A DNA stretch of 64,000 bases from positions 20,513,557 through 20,577,556 of the forward strand of contig JAYGXS010000009.1 in assembly GCA_036362985.1 (NCBI GenBank). Reading direction: 5' to 3'. Below, piece by piece: positions 11,760 through 22,785 of the stretch (position 1 is the first letter of the stretch; each line of letters starts with the position of its first letter). The notes below the pieces were generated by a model. It saw only the letters and a program-made list of their open reading frames with translations, was not told where the DNA came from and searched no databases. Position numbers and translations under genes: made by a program. The stretch is from Ligula intestinalis (lineage: Eukaryota > Platyhelminthes > Cestoda > Diphyllobothriidea > Diphyllobothriidae).

Positions 11760-12395
11760 GATAACAGAGTAACAAATTTCGGAAGAAACACTTTTTTGGC
11801 CACAAAAACAAGGGGCAACAGTAGCTTCCGCAGGGCCACTCATTGATGCCTACTCCCTGCATGTTTTCCAACGAAAACGGTAGTTATAAGGTTATATGGG
11901 TGGGGAATTATGACACACAGTAGAATTTACTTTAATAAATGCTCAATGCATTTTTATTTAACGGTATGTAGAAGTTGTGTTGATTTATAACTGTAGATTT
12001 TCCTAATCTGTATTATCGTTTAACTTACTGCGGAAAAACCCGATTATAAAATTGCAGGTTTCGTTTATTTCCTCAAAAATTGAAATGGTAGTTAGGAGGT
12101 CGTCTGATTCAACTTACATGAGGTTCAACTTACCGTTCTGGAGTAAGATTAGTATAGTCCGTGGTGCGGAGCACCGCGCACACCCTCAATTTACGTGCGA
12201 AACAACTTACTTCCAGTGGCCGCGCGAAGCAATTTTGACTATATTTTTTTACTTTACACTTACTTCTAAAAATTTCCTTCTCTGCCTATCCTATTTCCTC
12301 ACCCACCAAAACTCTATAACTACCTCTTTTGCTGGACAAACGGTTGGGACTAGGGGCATATGAGTGGGTCTACACCAGCTTCTTTTGCCAAACAA
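11760..12395 (+). repeat. Unclassified interspersed repeat R1, copy 2
   Basis: Same-orientation copy of 2,090-2,670 with many shared words over 500-600 bases and several small indels. An insertion-like difference lies near 12,150-12,190. The frame at 12,052-12,363 lies inside and has no counterpart in copy 1. Confidence 0.65.
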
Positions 12396-13438
12396 GGTTA
12401 GTACAGTATTTTAAAAAGAAGTAATTGTGGTCAAAACCCGTATGAATAAATGACGGGAAAGCTGAACAAATATGCAGGAGTGTGTTAACTCATGTTTCTT
12501 CAGTCTAAGGTAGTGATACATCTCAGATGACGTATTGCCAAAAATACCGTACCTGCTAAATATACGCACTATTATGAACCTACCCTCTATCATTGATTTG
12601 CGCGTTGTCCTATTTGCAATGACTGGCAAAGTTTACTCAGACTATTCACCTAAATTGTGACTTATCCCATCGGAACGGGAGTCATATGATTTCTTTTGAA
12701 AACGTACAGATGCATAGTTCGACCCGATGCTTGGTGAAAATACGACTGGACTGTGTATGTTGTCAGTAATGTCAATCATTCGGTATTTTTATTGAATTAG
12801 CCGCGTGTTGAAAGTTTGCAATTAATTCGCAATTAACCCACAGAAACTGACTGGCGTCATTTTAAATTATTCTTCCAAGTTTTGGAGAGGTCCTAAGAAG
12901 CTTTGCAGCTAAAGAAGACTTTCTCCAATTTCGCACGAATAAAGTTCCAAGGATATTTAAAATGACTGGACTAGTGTGTGCTTTTTCCTGAAAACTGCTA
13001 TGTAGGGTCTCATAAGATACAAATGTCCGATAGGTTTTTATTTCAGAAAACAGCTTGCTGCCTAACTATTCTTCTTTATCGCAATTGTTCAGCATCTCTA
13101 ACAAACTTGTTTTCGAATAAAATCACAGTAACGCGCGGGTAATGATCGATAATTTTGGCAAGGACTTACCTTTGCAGACACTTGATGAATAATGAGGCAG
13201 TTTCACCGCTTGTGCAGTGTTGAATCTGTCGTAGCGCTATCTATAAAATTGCATTGTGTCGTCTTGACACTAATATAGACGGCATTGTTATAGTAGTGGA
13301 AATGCGATTTCCATGTGTTAAGACAGAAGAAAGAAGAGCATTTGTCTCAAGTTGTTGGGTCGACAAACAGAACGTTCCCCCAAATCACAAGTCTGGGAAG
13401 ACGAAATTATTTCGAACAGCTTTACTGAGCACAAGTAG
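12396..13438. other. No recognised feature
   Basis: AT-rich, no gene. The open frame at 13,254-13,613 runs into the foldback arm and is not supported as coding. Confidence 0.4.
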
Positions 13439-14423
13439 CTGTACAGTAGACGCCGTTGATCATGCAATATTTCGACAGATGCAAACGAATAATACTCTTT
13501 CGCTAATCAGAATTGACTCCATTTGTGATACTGATTATCGTGTAGTGTATTCTAACGTTATTTCTGTCAGGAGAGGAAGCAAGCTTTTTAATAAGATTCG
13601 TTTCAACTCCTAGCAAAACGTATCTATTGTAAAAACTTACTATTTATGTAATATGCCTTTTTATCATTGATTTTGACTGCCTTTATAAATTCAAATATAA
13701 TTTATGGAAAACATGCACTAAAAAATATTTTTTGCCCTTGCTTGATAGCAAATTACGCGTTCTTTAAACTTTATCGACAGTGAATGGGAAACAAACGGTT
13801 TTAAAAAAGTTGCCCAATTGCTGAACAATTTTTTAAATGAGTGAATGGTACACTCGCACTGTGTGCATCCTCGTTAATGAAATGTACAGTTTTGCCTGCA
13901 GCTTGAGAAAGATGTCACCTCTACGTCATTTATTACTGAAATAGATTTGGAATATATTTTATGCAGTGATAGTAGCACTAATAAATTGACGGATGCGATC
14001 TACTATGGATGAAGACCTAACAATCGTAAAAAAACTCATAGTAAGTAACTAATTTACAACAAAAATCGACCATTTCTTTGAGTATGCTATTTATAGAACG
14101 CGTAATTTGCTATCAAACAAGTGCAAAAAAATAATTTTTTAACGCATTTTTTCCATAAACTATACTTGAATTTATAGAGGCAGTCAAAATCAATGATAAA
14201 AAGGCATATTACATAAGTAGTAAGTTATTACAATAGATACGTTTTGCTAGGAGTCGAAACGAAGCTTATTAAAAAGCTTGCTTCCTATCCTGACAGAAAT
14301 AACTTCAGAATACACTACACGATAATCATTATCACAACTGGAGTCAATTCTGATTAGCGAAAGAGTATGAGTCTTTCGCATATGTCGACATATTGCATGA
14401 TCAACGGCATCTGCTGTACAGTG
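13439..14423. mobile_element. Foldback (long inverted repeat) element, copy 1
   Basis: Two arms of about 330 bases (13,439-13,770 and 14,090-14,423) are near-perfect reverse complements. For example GATCATGCAATAT, ACTCTTTCGCTAATCAGAAT, GCAAGCTTTTTAATAAG, CTAGCAAAACGTATCTATTG, TGCCTTTTTATCATTGATTT and GATAGCAAATTACGCG in the left arm recur inverted in the right. The central spacer of about 320 bases is shared with the copy at 61.2-62.2 kb, including TAATAAATTGACGGATGCG. No transposase frame is present, so this looks like a non-autonomous DNA transposon of foldback or large-MITE type. Arm identity looks higher than in the second copy, suggesting a younger insertion or arm conversion. Confidence 0.85.
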
Positions 14424-14514
14424 GGCGCTGCAAGCATCGCGTACAATAGCCAGCAGCTTAGTAGCAAAAGTGAGGTTGTATCACATTTAGTCCGTCGAAT
14501 GAGCAACCAATCGG

Positions 14515-15048
14515 CTACCGCCAATCAGAGGAGGTGGAAGTATCGATTACTCTTGAGTGCACGTGCGTATGAAGCGGTGAGTGTGTCGATAATGTGGGTA
14601 GGGCTGATAAAGCGCGGAGTAGATTGCTAAGCATGGGTGTAAGCCCTGGCAGGGCGAAAGCAGATAAAGCGTGGCAGGTTCCCACAGAAACGCCCAGCAA
14701 GTCCAAAGGCGGTGGGTATCGACGCCGAAGGAAGGCGTGATACGTAACAGGGGGTAACAAAACGTTCGGGGAAATGAACACGGCGTCCATTCTGGGTGAT
14801 ATATGCAAGAGTCAGAGCAGAGGAGTTGGTGTGGGCAGTAACAGAAGTATCAGAGTTTGAGGCAATGGCAGGTTGAGATTGCGGACTGGAGGGAAGAGCT
14901 AAAATGTGGGACGGTGGAATAGTGGGTTGGGAAAGAGGGGAAACAGGGAGTGGAAGACCGAAGGGCTCGTTCGGCAAAGTGTCTGGGGCAGCAGCGGTGA
15001 GCCGGTCAACGTTCAAGACCTCCTCTTGAGTACCAAGCTGGATGCGGT
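14515..15048 (-). mobile_element. Ty3/gypsy pol C-terminal end, fragment
   Basis: The minus-strand frame reads, from about 15,048 downward, a segment resembling the end of a Ty3/gypsy integrase: YRIQLGTQEEVLNVDRL, typical of the region after the integrase core. A Pro/Ser-rich linker follows, then NGRRVHFPERFV, like the terminal basic motif of many gypsy polyproteins. The frame ends near 14,630. The rest of pol is missing because a LINE 3' end begins exactly here. A related scrap of its 3' part lies at 18,405-18,560. Identification rests on these two short motifs. Confidence 0.55.
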
Positions 15049-15795
15049 AGGTCAGGTCAGGTCAGGTTTTTATTGAGGGAAATATAGGTAAATACCTTTG
15101 AACTCCCTATTGGTACAGTTTTTCAATGAATTTGATCTGCAGAACAGTTCAGAACAGTGGCGTTGCCAGAAATTTGAGGGCCGTCAGTGAAAAAACTCCT
15201 TAGGCATTGTTCAGAAGTCTAGGGGTTTGAATGCCATTTGAGAGATTTAAGGAGAAAAACTGTCACCCGGGGGAGGGGGGCGTGCAGATTATATTCGAAG
15301 CTGATGGCCTGTGCTAAGAGTGTTTGAAGCATGTCAGGGAGAGTCCATCGCGGTTTTCGCCATATTACTAAGGGTCCCACGAAGAGAAGGTTGCGGAAGT
15401 CACGCGAACCTAATCGAGTGTCGGCGATGCGCTCACCGTGCACCCTTGTTGGTTTAAAGAGTCTGCCTGCAAATTGACAGAAGAAATATAATCGGTAGTT
15501 TTCTAAACAAACATATTACTGAAAATTAGCGCGTAGTATGTTTTTTATAATGTGATTATTCCACAATTTGCATTCGGCAACTGGCAGTTTATTTTCGGGG
15601 GCTCAGTGGCTATTTGTTCTAACTAAATAGTGTCGTAAACATGCCTACAGATGCGTCTGACTTAATCGTAAACGTGTGCTCAGATGGCGACATAGCAATG
15701 TCCGCGGGCAGAGCATTCCAGGCCTGAATTGGGAAAAGTTTTACAAATCCGCGTAGCCTCGGATCACAACGTTTGGTGGACTCAGAGCTTGCAAT
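15040..15795 (-). mobile_element. CR1-like LINE fragment B (3' end)
   Basis: Read from the minus strand this is the last coding part and 3' end of a non-LTR retrotransposon. The coding scrap at about 15,640-15,790 contains AWNALPADIAMSPSE, matching AWNALPEDIVMPPSV in fragment A. The 3' end shows GGGAGTTCAAAGG, TTACCTATATTTCCC and TCAATAAAAA, then three CCTGA units at 15,049-15,066. The same terminal words end fragments C and D. Region 15,120-15,480 between coding scrap and tail is not matched in C or D and may be an insertion or family-specific 3' UTR. Confidence 0.7.
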
Positions 15796-17335
15796 TCTTG
15801 TTATTCGTAACTTACATATTACTGAAAATCAGTTAGTAGTATGTTTATATACATATATAATTTAATTGTCGCCATATCCAATTTTAGTGGGCATTTCGGT
15901 TATGAAAATCTACATTTCTCTTAGATGCATCCACAGATGGGGGCATAACAATATCCTCGGGGAGAGCATTCCAAGCTTCAAATACTCTATTACCAAAGAA
16001 GAACTTGCGTGTGTCTAGTCTGGCCCCTGTTATGCGTAGTATGAAGAGATGCCCTCTTAAGTTCGTCGTTGTTGCTGACTCGAAGAAGTCGCCAGGTAGA
16101 AGACAGCACTCCTGCCCGCGCATTATACGAAATGCTTGTATCAGATCCCCACGTAGCTGTCTGTAACTTAACAGAAATAGATCGAGATTAGCTAAACGTC
16201 TTTCGTAGGGTAAAAAGCTCTGACCGGTAACCAGTTTGGTCGCGTGGCTTTGGACCTTCTCGAGGGAATTTAGGTCTTTCGCGGTCCAGGGTTTCCATGC
16301 TTGGATTGCGAACTCCAACTTCGGCCGCACAAATGTTCCAAAGACCTTAGCAAAGCAGTCTTTATCGAAGACACAGAAAGCCCTTTTGACAAGATAGAGG
16401 ACGGACATCGCAGACTTGGCTACTTTTGCGCAGTGCAGCGAGGGCTTCAGAGACGTAGAGATCCATACTCCCAAACCTTTCTGCGCGTCCACTTCTTGCA
16501 GTTGGATGCCATTTAGGCTGTTAACCATGGGGTTCTGAGAGCTGGGTCGGCCAAATCGTAGGATACTGCATTTGTTCTCGTTAAACGGCAAAAGCCAGTC
16601 TTGAGACCAATTTTGAAGATGGTTTAGGTTTAGCTGCAAATGTTCTTCGTCAGCTGAATTTCTGATGACGTTCCAAATCTGAATGTCATCGGCAAACATA
16701 GCCACATTGCATTCCAGTTCAAGGACGGAGTCATTGACGTATATAATGAACAGTATAGGGCCAAGGACAGAGCCTTGGGGGACACCGCTCTCGACTGCAA
16801 CGTCTGCCAACTGCTGGTCAGCAATATGGACAGTTTGAGAGAGACCAAGTAAGAAGCTTTGAATCCACTTCAGCAGATTTCTTCAAACACCTATTTGGCT
16901 GAGTTTGTGCAGAAGTCGTTGATGTGGGACGCTATCAAAAGCCTTCTTGAAGTCAATGTAGATTACATGAAGCGGATTTCCTCCATCAACTGCCCGAGTC
17001 CAGCGTTCCAAACAATGGAGCAGTTTCGTCACGCAGGACCTGCCCCTGCGGAACCCATGCTGCGCATCCGAGAGAAGGTTATGCTGCTCTAAGAAACGCA
17101 TCAGCTCTCGTTTTACTACTTTTTCCCTAATCTTGCAACAGATCGAAGTGAGGCTGATTGGTCTATAACTGTTTGCAGAAACCTTTCTGCCGCCTTTATA
17201 CAACGGTGTGATCCGTGCGGATTTCCAATCGGCGGGTAAACAACCTGCGTTAAACGAGGTACTGAAAAGCATAGAAAGTGGTTTGGCTAGGTGTTCGTAA
17301 CTCGCGAGACTACATGGAAGGGTCACTCTTAGGAT
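15796..17335 (-). mobile_element. CR1-like LINE fragment A, reverse transcriptase
   Basis: A reverse transcriptase frame runs from about 17,335 to the stop at 15,884, broken only by one in-frame TGA at 16,883-16,885. Visible RT blocks, in order: LPADWKSARITPLYKGG, NSYRPISLTSI, HGFRRGRSC, YIDFKKAFDSVPH, SGVPQGSVLGPILF and the catalytic FADD (codons at 16,685-16,696). The C-terminal LPGDFF and AWNALPEDIV blocks follow. Frame and order fit ORF2 of the CR1/Jockey group. The 5' end, including endonuclease and the first RT block, is missing, as expected for 5' truncation during target-primed reverse transcription. The 3' UTR is cut near 15,796 where fragment B begins. It is the best-preserved RT in the window, but the stop and truncation make it inactive. 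Confidence 0.85.
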
Positions 17336-18404
17336 GGTAGTAAGAGCCGCTGAAGTCGATCACATCGTAGAAAGACGTGGAAGCCTGTCGCCAAGTATCT
17401 TTGGAAATAAGATTCAGATTTCAAGTAAATGTGTCGTTTCGGAAAATTTGGAAATTCATTCAGTTAATTGTTAAGAGTGGATCGCCAGGTCATCGTTAGA
17501 ATTGAAAAAAATGTACAAACAACAGTTAACATTTCAAGATACTGGTACAGGTATATAGTCGGCAAGTGTGGGCGCTAATTGTTAGTTGCAATTTGCGTCA
17601 CATCGCGGTAGACATAATTAGCAGTCGCATGGGCGTAATGGGTAATTGGCAATTGCAATTTGAATAGGTCCGGAATCAGCCCGGATCCTGCGATGTGGGC
17701 GCTAGTTGCGGTTAATGTTGGTTCATAGTTGTCGGTTGTAGTCTTATTCACCTTTCTTTGAGATTTTAGTACATTTCAGCCAACTCGATAAACTGGCTGA
17801 TGCATGAATCACCGGAGTGCGTGGGCTCAAGAAAAAAAGTCTTTTGTCAAGAGAATACATAGCCACTTCGGAGAAATGGTCAAGTCTCTTCTCTGTCAAT
17901 TGGTGCTCGTATATGTATGTGGAGAATTATCTTTCTATTTGGCCACAATATGCTATAGTACAAGCTTCGCATTGAATTTTTTAGATGACTTCTTTTTTAT
18001 CAAGGGAGGCACCCCTATCCTTATAGTGTACTAGCAAAGTGCGTAAAGTAGAGACTTTTATTTGGTGTCTCCGCACGTGTCTTTGAATGAGTTCAGACAT
18101 GTGTCTTTTTTGGCGCCTGAGTAAAACTATCTGGTTATTTTTGTTGGATTGCTGCTGTCTCATGCATCGGCGTGTTAAGTCTTTGGGAAACCCTTGCAGA
18201 AAAGCAATTCAAACAGATAATTAACCTCGTTTCGATAGGTTTCTCCGTTAGAGCAGTGTGTCTTCGCTCGGCGTAGCAGTCTGTTGACGGCACTCCTCTT
18301 GCGTGAGATGGGTTTTTTGCTCTTTTAGTAAAGAATCAATTCCACATATGTGTTTTTGCAGTAAACGGATATTTGTAATGTTCCGTCAGCACCTAACTGC
18401 ACCA
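17336..18404. other. No recognised feature
   Basis: AT-rich DNA. Short frames at 17,804-18,163 have no recognisable content. Region 17,540-17,720 has repeated AATTG-type words but no clear repeat unit. Confidence 0.4.
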
Positions 18405-18560
18405 GAACATCCAGAAATGGCCGAAGCGTACGCGCGTATGAAGTAGCAAATAGGTCGATAACTTCGGAAAGGTCGAAAACGCGCGGAGTAGATGACTAGG
18501 CATGGGTGTAAGCCCTGGCAAGGCGAAAGGAGATTCAGCGCGGCAGACTCCTACACCTTC
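18405..18560 (-). mobile_element. Ty3/gypsy-related scrap
   Basis: Positions 18,480-18,555 match 14,612-14,690 closely (shared GCGCGGAGTAGAT, GCATGGGTGTAAGCCCTGG and GGCGAAAG). It therefore belongs to the same LTR-element family as the 14.5-15.0 kb fragment, same orientation, covering the end of pol and the sequence just after it. Similarity fades beyond about 18,560. Confidence 0.5.
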
Positions 18561-18659
18561 ACCGGAAGATGTGTACTGTGTTTCTAACATTTCGAACAGA
18601 TGAAGTAGCCAACAAGCTCTACGACCAACGTGTATGAGCGTGAAATAAGCCAGAATGAG

Positions 18660-18940
18660 ACGCGGGACACCACGACACAACAGACGGTCAACAGCTGTGG
18701 GGGCAACATATACACCAGTACCATGGCAGCCGAAAAGGCCAACGCACGGAGAGCGACAGCGCAGATGTAAGCAAGAGTGAGATGGGAACCAAAAACAGTG
18801 GCTTAGTCACGCCTGGAATAACATGCACACGGAAAAGGAGCAGCCTAAAACGAGCCTCATGAGCCAGAAGGATGGACGAAACAACTTCTCGAAACGTCAG
18901 ACACACACAATAAACCTTTCCGATTGAACGTCTTTCTGTC
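18660..18940 (+). mobile_element. Possible Penelope-like 3' tail
   Basis: Ends with TCTCGAAACGTCAGACACAC then AATAAACCTTTCC. The same pairing of CGAAACGTC with AATAAACCTTT is found on the minus strand at 37,660-37,712, directly upstream of a clear Penelope-like coding end. A related GACGTTTTAGACGGGCC motif is at 60,490-60,515. I infer a remnant of the same kind of element; no protein domain is visible here. Confidence 0.35.
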
Positions 18941-19689
18941 TTCTGAATAGCAACGCTTAATGCCTAATGTCACTTGACCATTATCTTTTCGCGTAAAATA
19001 CTCGGTTGCCCAATGGCTTCTGATTCACTTAGCGACACCAACGGTCAGAGTACTCGAGGAAAGGGAGGCCACGGCAATAAGCAACGGAAATTCACACAGA
19101 CGAGCTTCTGGAGTAATGTTGCAGGAGGGCGCAGTGAAGTCTGCAGTAATGTACCTATTTAATGAACTGATAGCCGAAATTTGGAAATGTGTATTCGATT
19201 CAGAACGATTTTAAAACTCATTAGCATGCACGATAGTCCCCGTAATTTTCAGTCAGGGCAGAATAACGGTTCTTATTAGGCTTCCGTTCGGCTGCGTGAA
19301 CAGCCATGATGCATAAAAAATTGCCCTTGAAGTATTAAAATTTTGTTTTCATGATTCTCAGTGCCCCTGAAAACTTAAATATCTATTTTCAAAAAGCTTT
19401 TAAAAAAGACGTGAGCACATTTTACATCAGAATACGTCTTGTTTAAATTTTGCAGAAGAGGTTGAATCCTTTAGCTTTAAAGGGTTTTAATTAATGGAAA
19501 TTTAAGAAAATATGATACCCATTACTAAATCATCCTTAACTTATGAGTTCTGCTTGTAAGTTATAAGACAAGGTGCAACTCAATTGCCCAATTTTCTAAG
19601 CATTCTGTGACGTAATCTTAATGGGCTAGAAACAATGATGTAGAAATGATATCTTGTAAACGTTTTTTTTACTCATTTTGGAGTTCTTT
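18941..19689. other. No recognised feature
   Basis: AT-rich and without supported open frames. Confidence 0.4.
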
Positions 19690-19985
19690 CGTAGTATAAT
19701 CAACATTTATAACATGTTTGGTTCTGTCTTGCATAATAGCACAAAAAATTCCTTCATATGAAACTACTCCTAATTTTGCTCAAATTAATACCCATTTCTT
19801 TGAAAAAACACAACTGAAATGCTGATTTTCCTAACTAAGAGTCTTTCGCAGAATTAAATCAACTCACTGAACATAAATAATCTGATCAAATATATACTTA
19901 AGTACCAAGTCAAATTTCGTCATGAAAGTTGCACGGTCTTTAGCGAATACTGTACACACATACCTGATCGGCAAAAATAGGCCTC
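19690..19985 (+). repeat. Unclassified repeat R4, copy 2
   Basis: Diverged copy of 7,500-7,830 with the same order of words (ATAGCACA, AACTAAGAG, TCTGATCAAATATATACTTAA, TTTCGTCATGAAAGTTGCA-like, TACTGTACA). No coding potential. Confidence 0.5.
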
Positions 19986-21640
19986 AATTCCTGTGGACTT
20001 GAACATTCTTTAGGAAATAACAACTGTTCGGGTTCCAATTTATTCGGCATTTGCAAAAGCGGCTTTTTAACCTTAAGAGATCCTTTCTTTCTGAAGGAAG
20101 TGTGATGAGGACGTAAGTTGTTACCAAATGATGTAAAGGAGGAAGAATTTTACGCATATACCTATGAAATAAACGTAAACTTTGTAAATCCTGCCAAACC
20201 ATTTTGAAAAAATAATATATAGTTTGCGACCGTTTCTTGTAGTGCGTAGTTTTTGCAACCGTCCGGAATGCCGGTACCCTTCTGTGGCTGAAAAAGTCAA
20301 GTAAGTTTATACCACAGCCCTACTTAAATGCAATTTAAGCAACAGAAATGCATTTCAGAATTTTGGTAAGCTCTCTGTCAGGGGCCAACACGCACCACGT
20401 TGAAGGTTTTTCACTGTGTTATGAGGAGCGAATGAAGCTCTGCGCATGTGAAGCTGCATTCGCTCAGTGAATCCACAGGAGTACATGCGGTCACTGCAGG
20501 TAACTCAACCCAGACCGTCTAGTGGAGTCTTCGGTGCAGTATGTAAATTAGCCTGCTGTCTTGCATGTCATTGGCGGCCTTAAACCTCGATATGCAAGGC
20601 ATTTGGCACCAGTGACATCTAGTCGCCTGGTAAACACAAGCTGAACGTGTTCGGTCCTGAGCTGACGGTCCTACACTTCGGCAAGACAAAGTGAGTCCAT
20701 TTATTTACTTTTCATCAACGCACTCACCCCCACTGCCCCAGTCATGTTGTAAGCAGTCAAAAGAAGCTTGCTAGTGTAGTCAGAATGTCCAGAACATTAT
20801 AATGTTCCATGGTTAGCATGATAACTTAACATGCTACCATTTGAACAAAATGTAAGCGTTTTACGGATAAGTGATATTCACATAGAAATTAACCGAAAGG
20901 GAGATTAATTTGAACCATTATATTATCTGCTTTTATTAAAGAAACTTATGGCTAAGTGACACAAGATACTTCATGTCAATCAAACGTGGCAAGCTCCTCC
21001 GCGGTACATATGATCAGACAATAATCAAAGCAAAGAACATCTAGAGTTGCCGAAGGTACATTATATTTAATCGCCCTTCTAAAGCGAAACTAAACTCTCC
21101 TTGTATCTACCCGTAGGGAAAATTGAGCATTTTATTCTGAGAATGATCAAGACTTAAACGACCCTGATATAATATGTTTAGATTAGAAGATTTAGCCTGC
21201 GGACGACAGTTAAATGACAGCACTAGAGCAGATCCAGAGTCAGAGCTCATTGTGATCAAAGATTTCAGACAAAATAGTTAAAATTCTAAAATGAAGAGTA
21301 ATTTTTATCGAAAAATATCAATAAAGGTACTCATTTTATTTCGCTTGGACTTAAAAAATTTATTTTGAAGGAAAAGCGTCCTTTGGGAAAGTGAGAAACG
21401 TTATTCTGTAGATTTTCCACAATGGATTCTCAGGTCATCCTTATATTTGAGAAAATGTTTTCAGGACAATTTTCTCAAGTTTGACGATGACCTGACGATC
21501 CAATGTCGGAAAGTTACTGAGTAAATTTCCTCATGTTCCTGAAAGACGCCTTTCCTTAAAATTACATTTCTTGGGAAGTCGGCCTTCCAATTTATACGAA
21601 AGAAAGGTATATTTAAGAGTGCAACCACGTCAACAATAAA
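19986..21640. other. No recognised gene; unassigned GC-richer block
   Basis: Mostly AT-rich. The part at 20,370-20,700 is GC-richer, with several CACTG/CAGTG words, and could be a decayed repeat, but nothing in the window matches it. The frame at 21,461-21,715 (minus) is a shadow over the edge of LINE fragment C. Confidence 0.35.
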
Positions 21641-21644
21641 AGAC

Positions 21645-22785
21645 CTTACACTCATTTTCATCAACGACTGTGTCAGGGATCTAGACTGTGAAGTCACCTT
21701 GTTCGCTGACAACATAAATTATGGTAAGTTGTCCAACGTACGGCAGACGAAAACCATCTACAAGCCAACTTGAACAGATTGGAGAACTGGTCAAAGCTTT
21801 GGCTAATGCCTTTCAATGTTAGTAAATTTAATTTTATTCAAATCGGCAGTTGAAGAGCATCCTGCACGAAAGTGCCTTCTTTAAATGGTATACCGCTGCA
21901 ACAAGTTGAGAGTCATAAGGACTTGGGTGTGTGGATGACTTCCTCACTCAAACCAAAGCTGAACTGTGTGAAGGCGGCAACGTTGGCCAGTTCTATGTTA
22001 CTGCTGATTAGACGAACCTTTATAAGGTTTGCAAAAGACAGCTTTTCCAAAATCTTTGGAAGCTTCATTCGACCGCACCTGGAGTTTGCCATACAGGCAT
22101 GGAGATCATGGCCTGTCAAATATTGTACTGGCTTAGAGAAGGTTCAGAGGCGAGCGAAAAAGATGGTCAAAGGTCAAGGAACATTGCTTTATGAAACCAG
22201 ACTGTCCATTCTCGACCTATTTCCCCTTTCCTACAGAAAACTCTGAGTGGCCCTCATATTAACATTCCGTATAATGAATAACCTGCATTGTTGTTCCGTT
22301 CCTGGTGATTTCTTTGCCCAAGCTAATACACCAACTTTTCGCGGGCATTCCTTTAAACTACGCCCGGGCAAAGCAAGGATCAACGGAAGAAATTTTTTTC
22401 TTTACCAACAGAGTAGTTTCAGCGTAAGACGCTCTTCCAGAAGAGGTAGTCCTCTCCATTTGCGTCAATGCATTTCTTAGTAGACTGGACATGTATCAAG
22501 CGCAAACGCAATCAAGGGAAAACCTCCATCAGATTACAATGAATCACTTTAAAATGAATCACATTTCTTATCACATACACTGCATCAAATTATGCTACTC
22601 ACGATTTGCAGGTAGCCACATATTTTTCTGTTATATTTTTGTGAACATTTTGTTTTCCCGGAACATGTGACTATCGAACCTTTTAAATTTTTCTTTGTAT
22701 CAACTTATTTCCTATCATCCCGTTACCAACAGGGAGTTCAAAGGCATTCGCCTATCTTTCCCTCAATAAATTGATACTGATACTG
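21645..22785 (+). mobile_element. CR1-like LINE fragment C (RT C-terminus and 3' end)
   Basis: It begins in the middle of reverse transcriptase with FINDCVRDLDCEVTLFAD. The catalytic FADD has become FADN (21,702-21,713), losing the second aspartate. Then come an intact stretch from about 21,872 (LQQVESHKDLGVWM, LEFAIQAWRSW, LEKVQRRAKKMVKGQG), the LPGDFF-equivalent SVPGDFFAQAN, and the 3' UTR. The end carries GGGAGTTCAAAGGCATTCGC, CTTTCCCTCAATAAA and two GATACT units near 22,773-22,785. The element is 5'-truncated and frameshifted. It is the same family as fragment D, in opposite orientation. Confidence 0.85.

Noticed and set aside
13254..13613. 119-codon frame on the plus strand
   Set aside because: It extends into the arm of the foldback element and is not kept in the matching arm or in copy 2.
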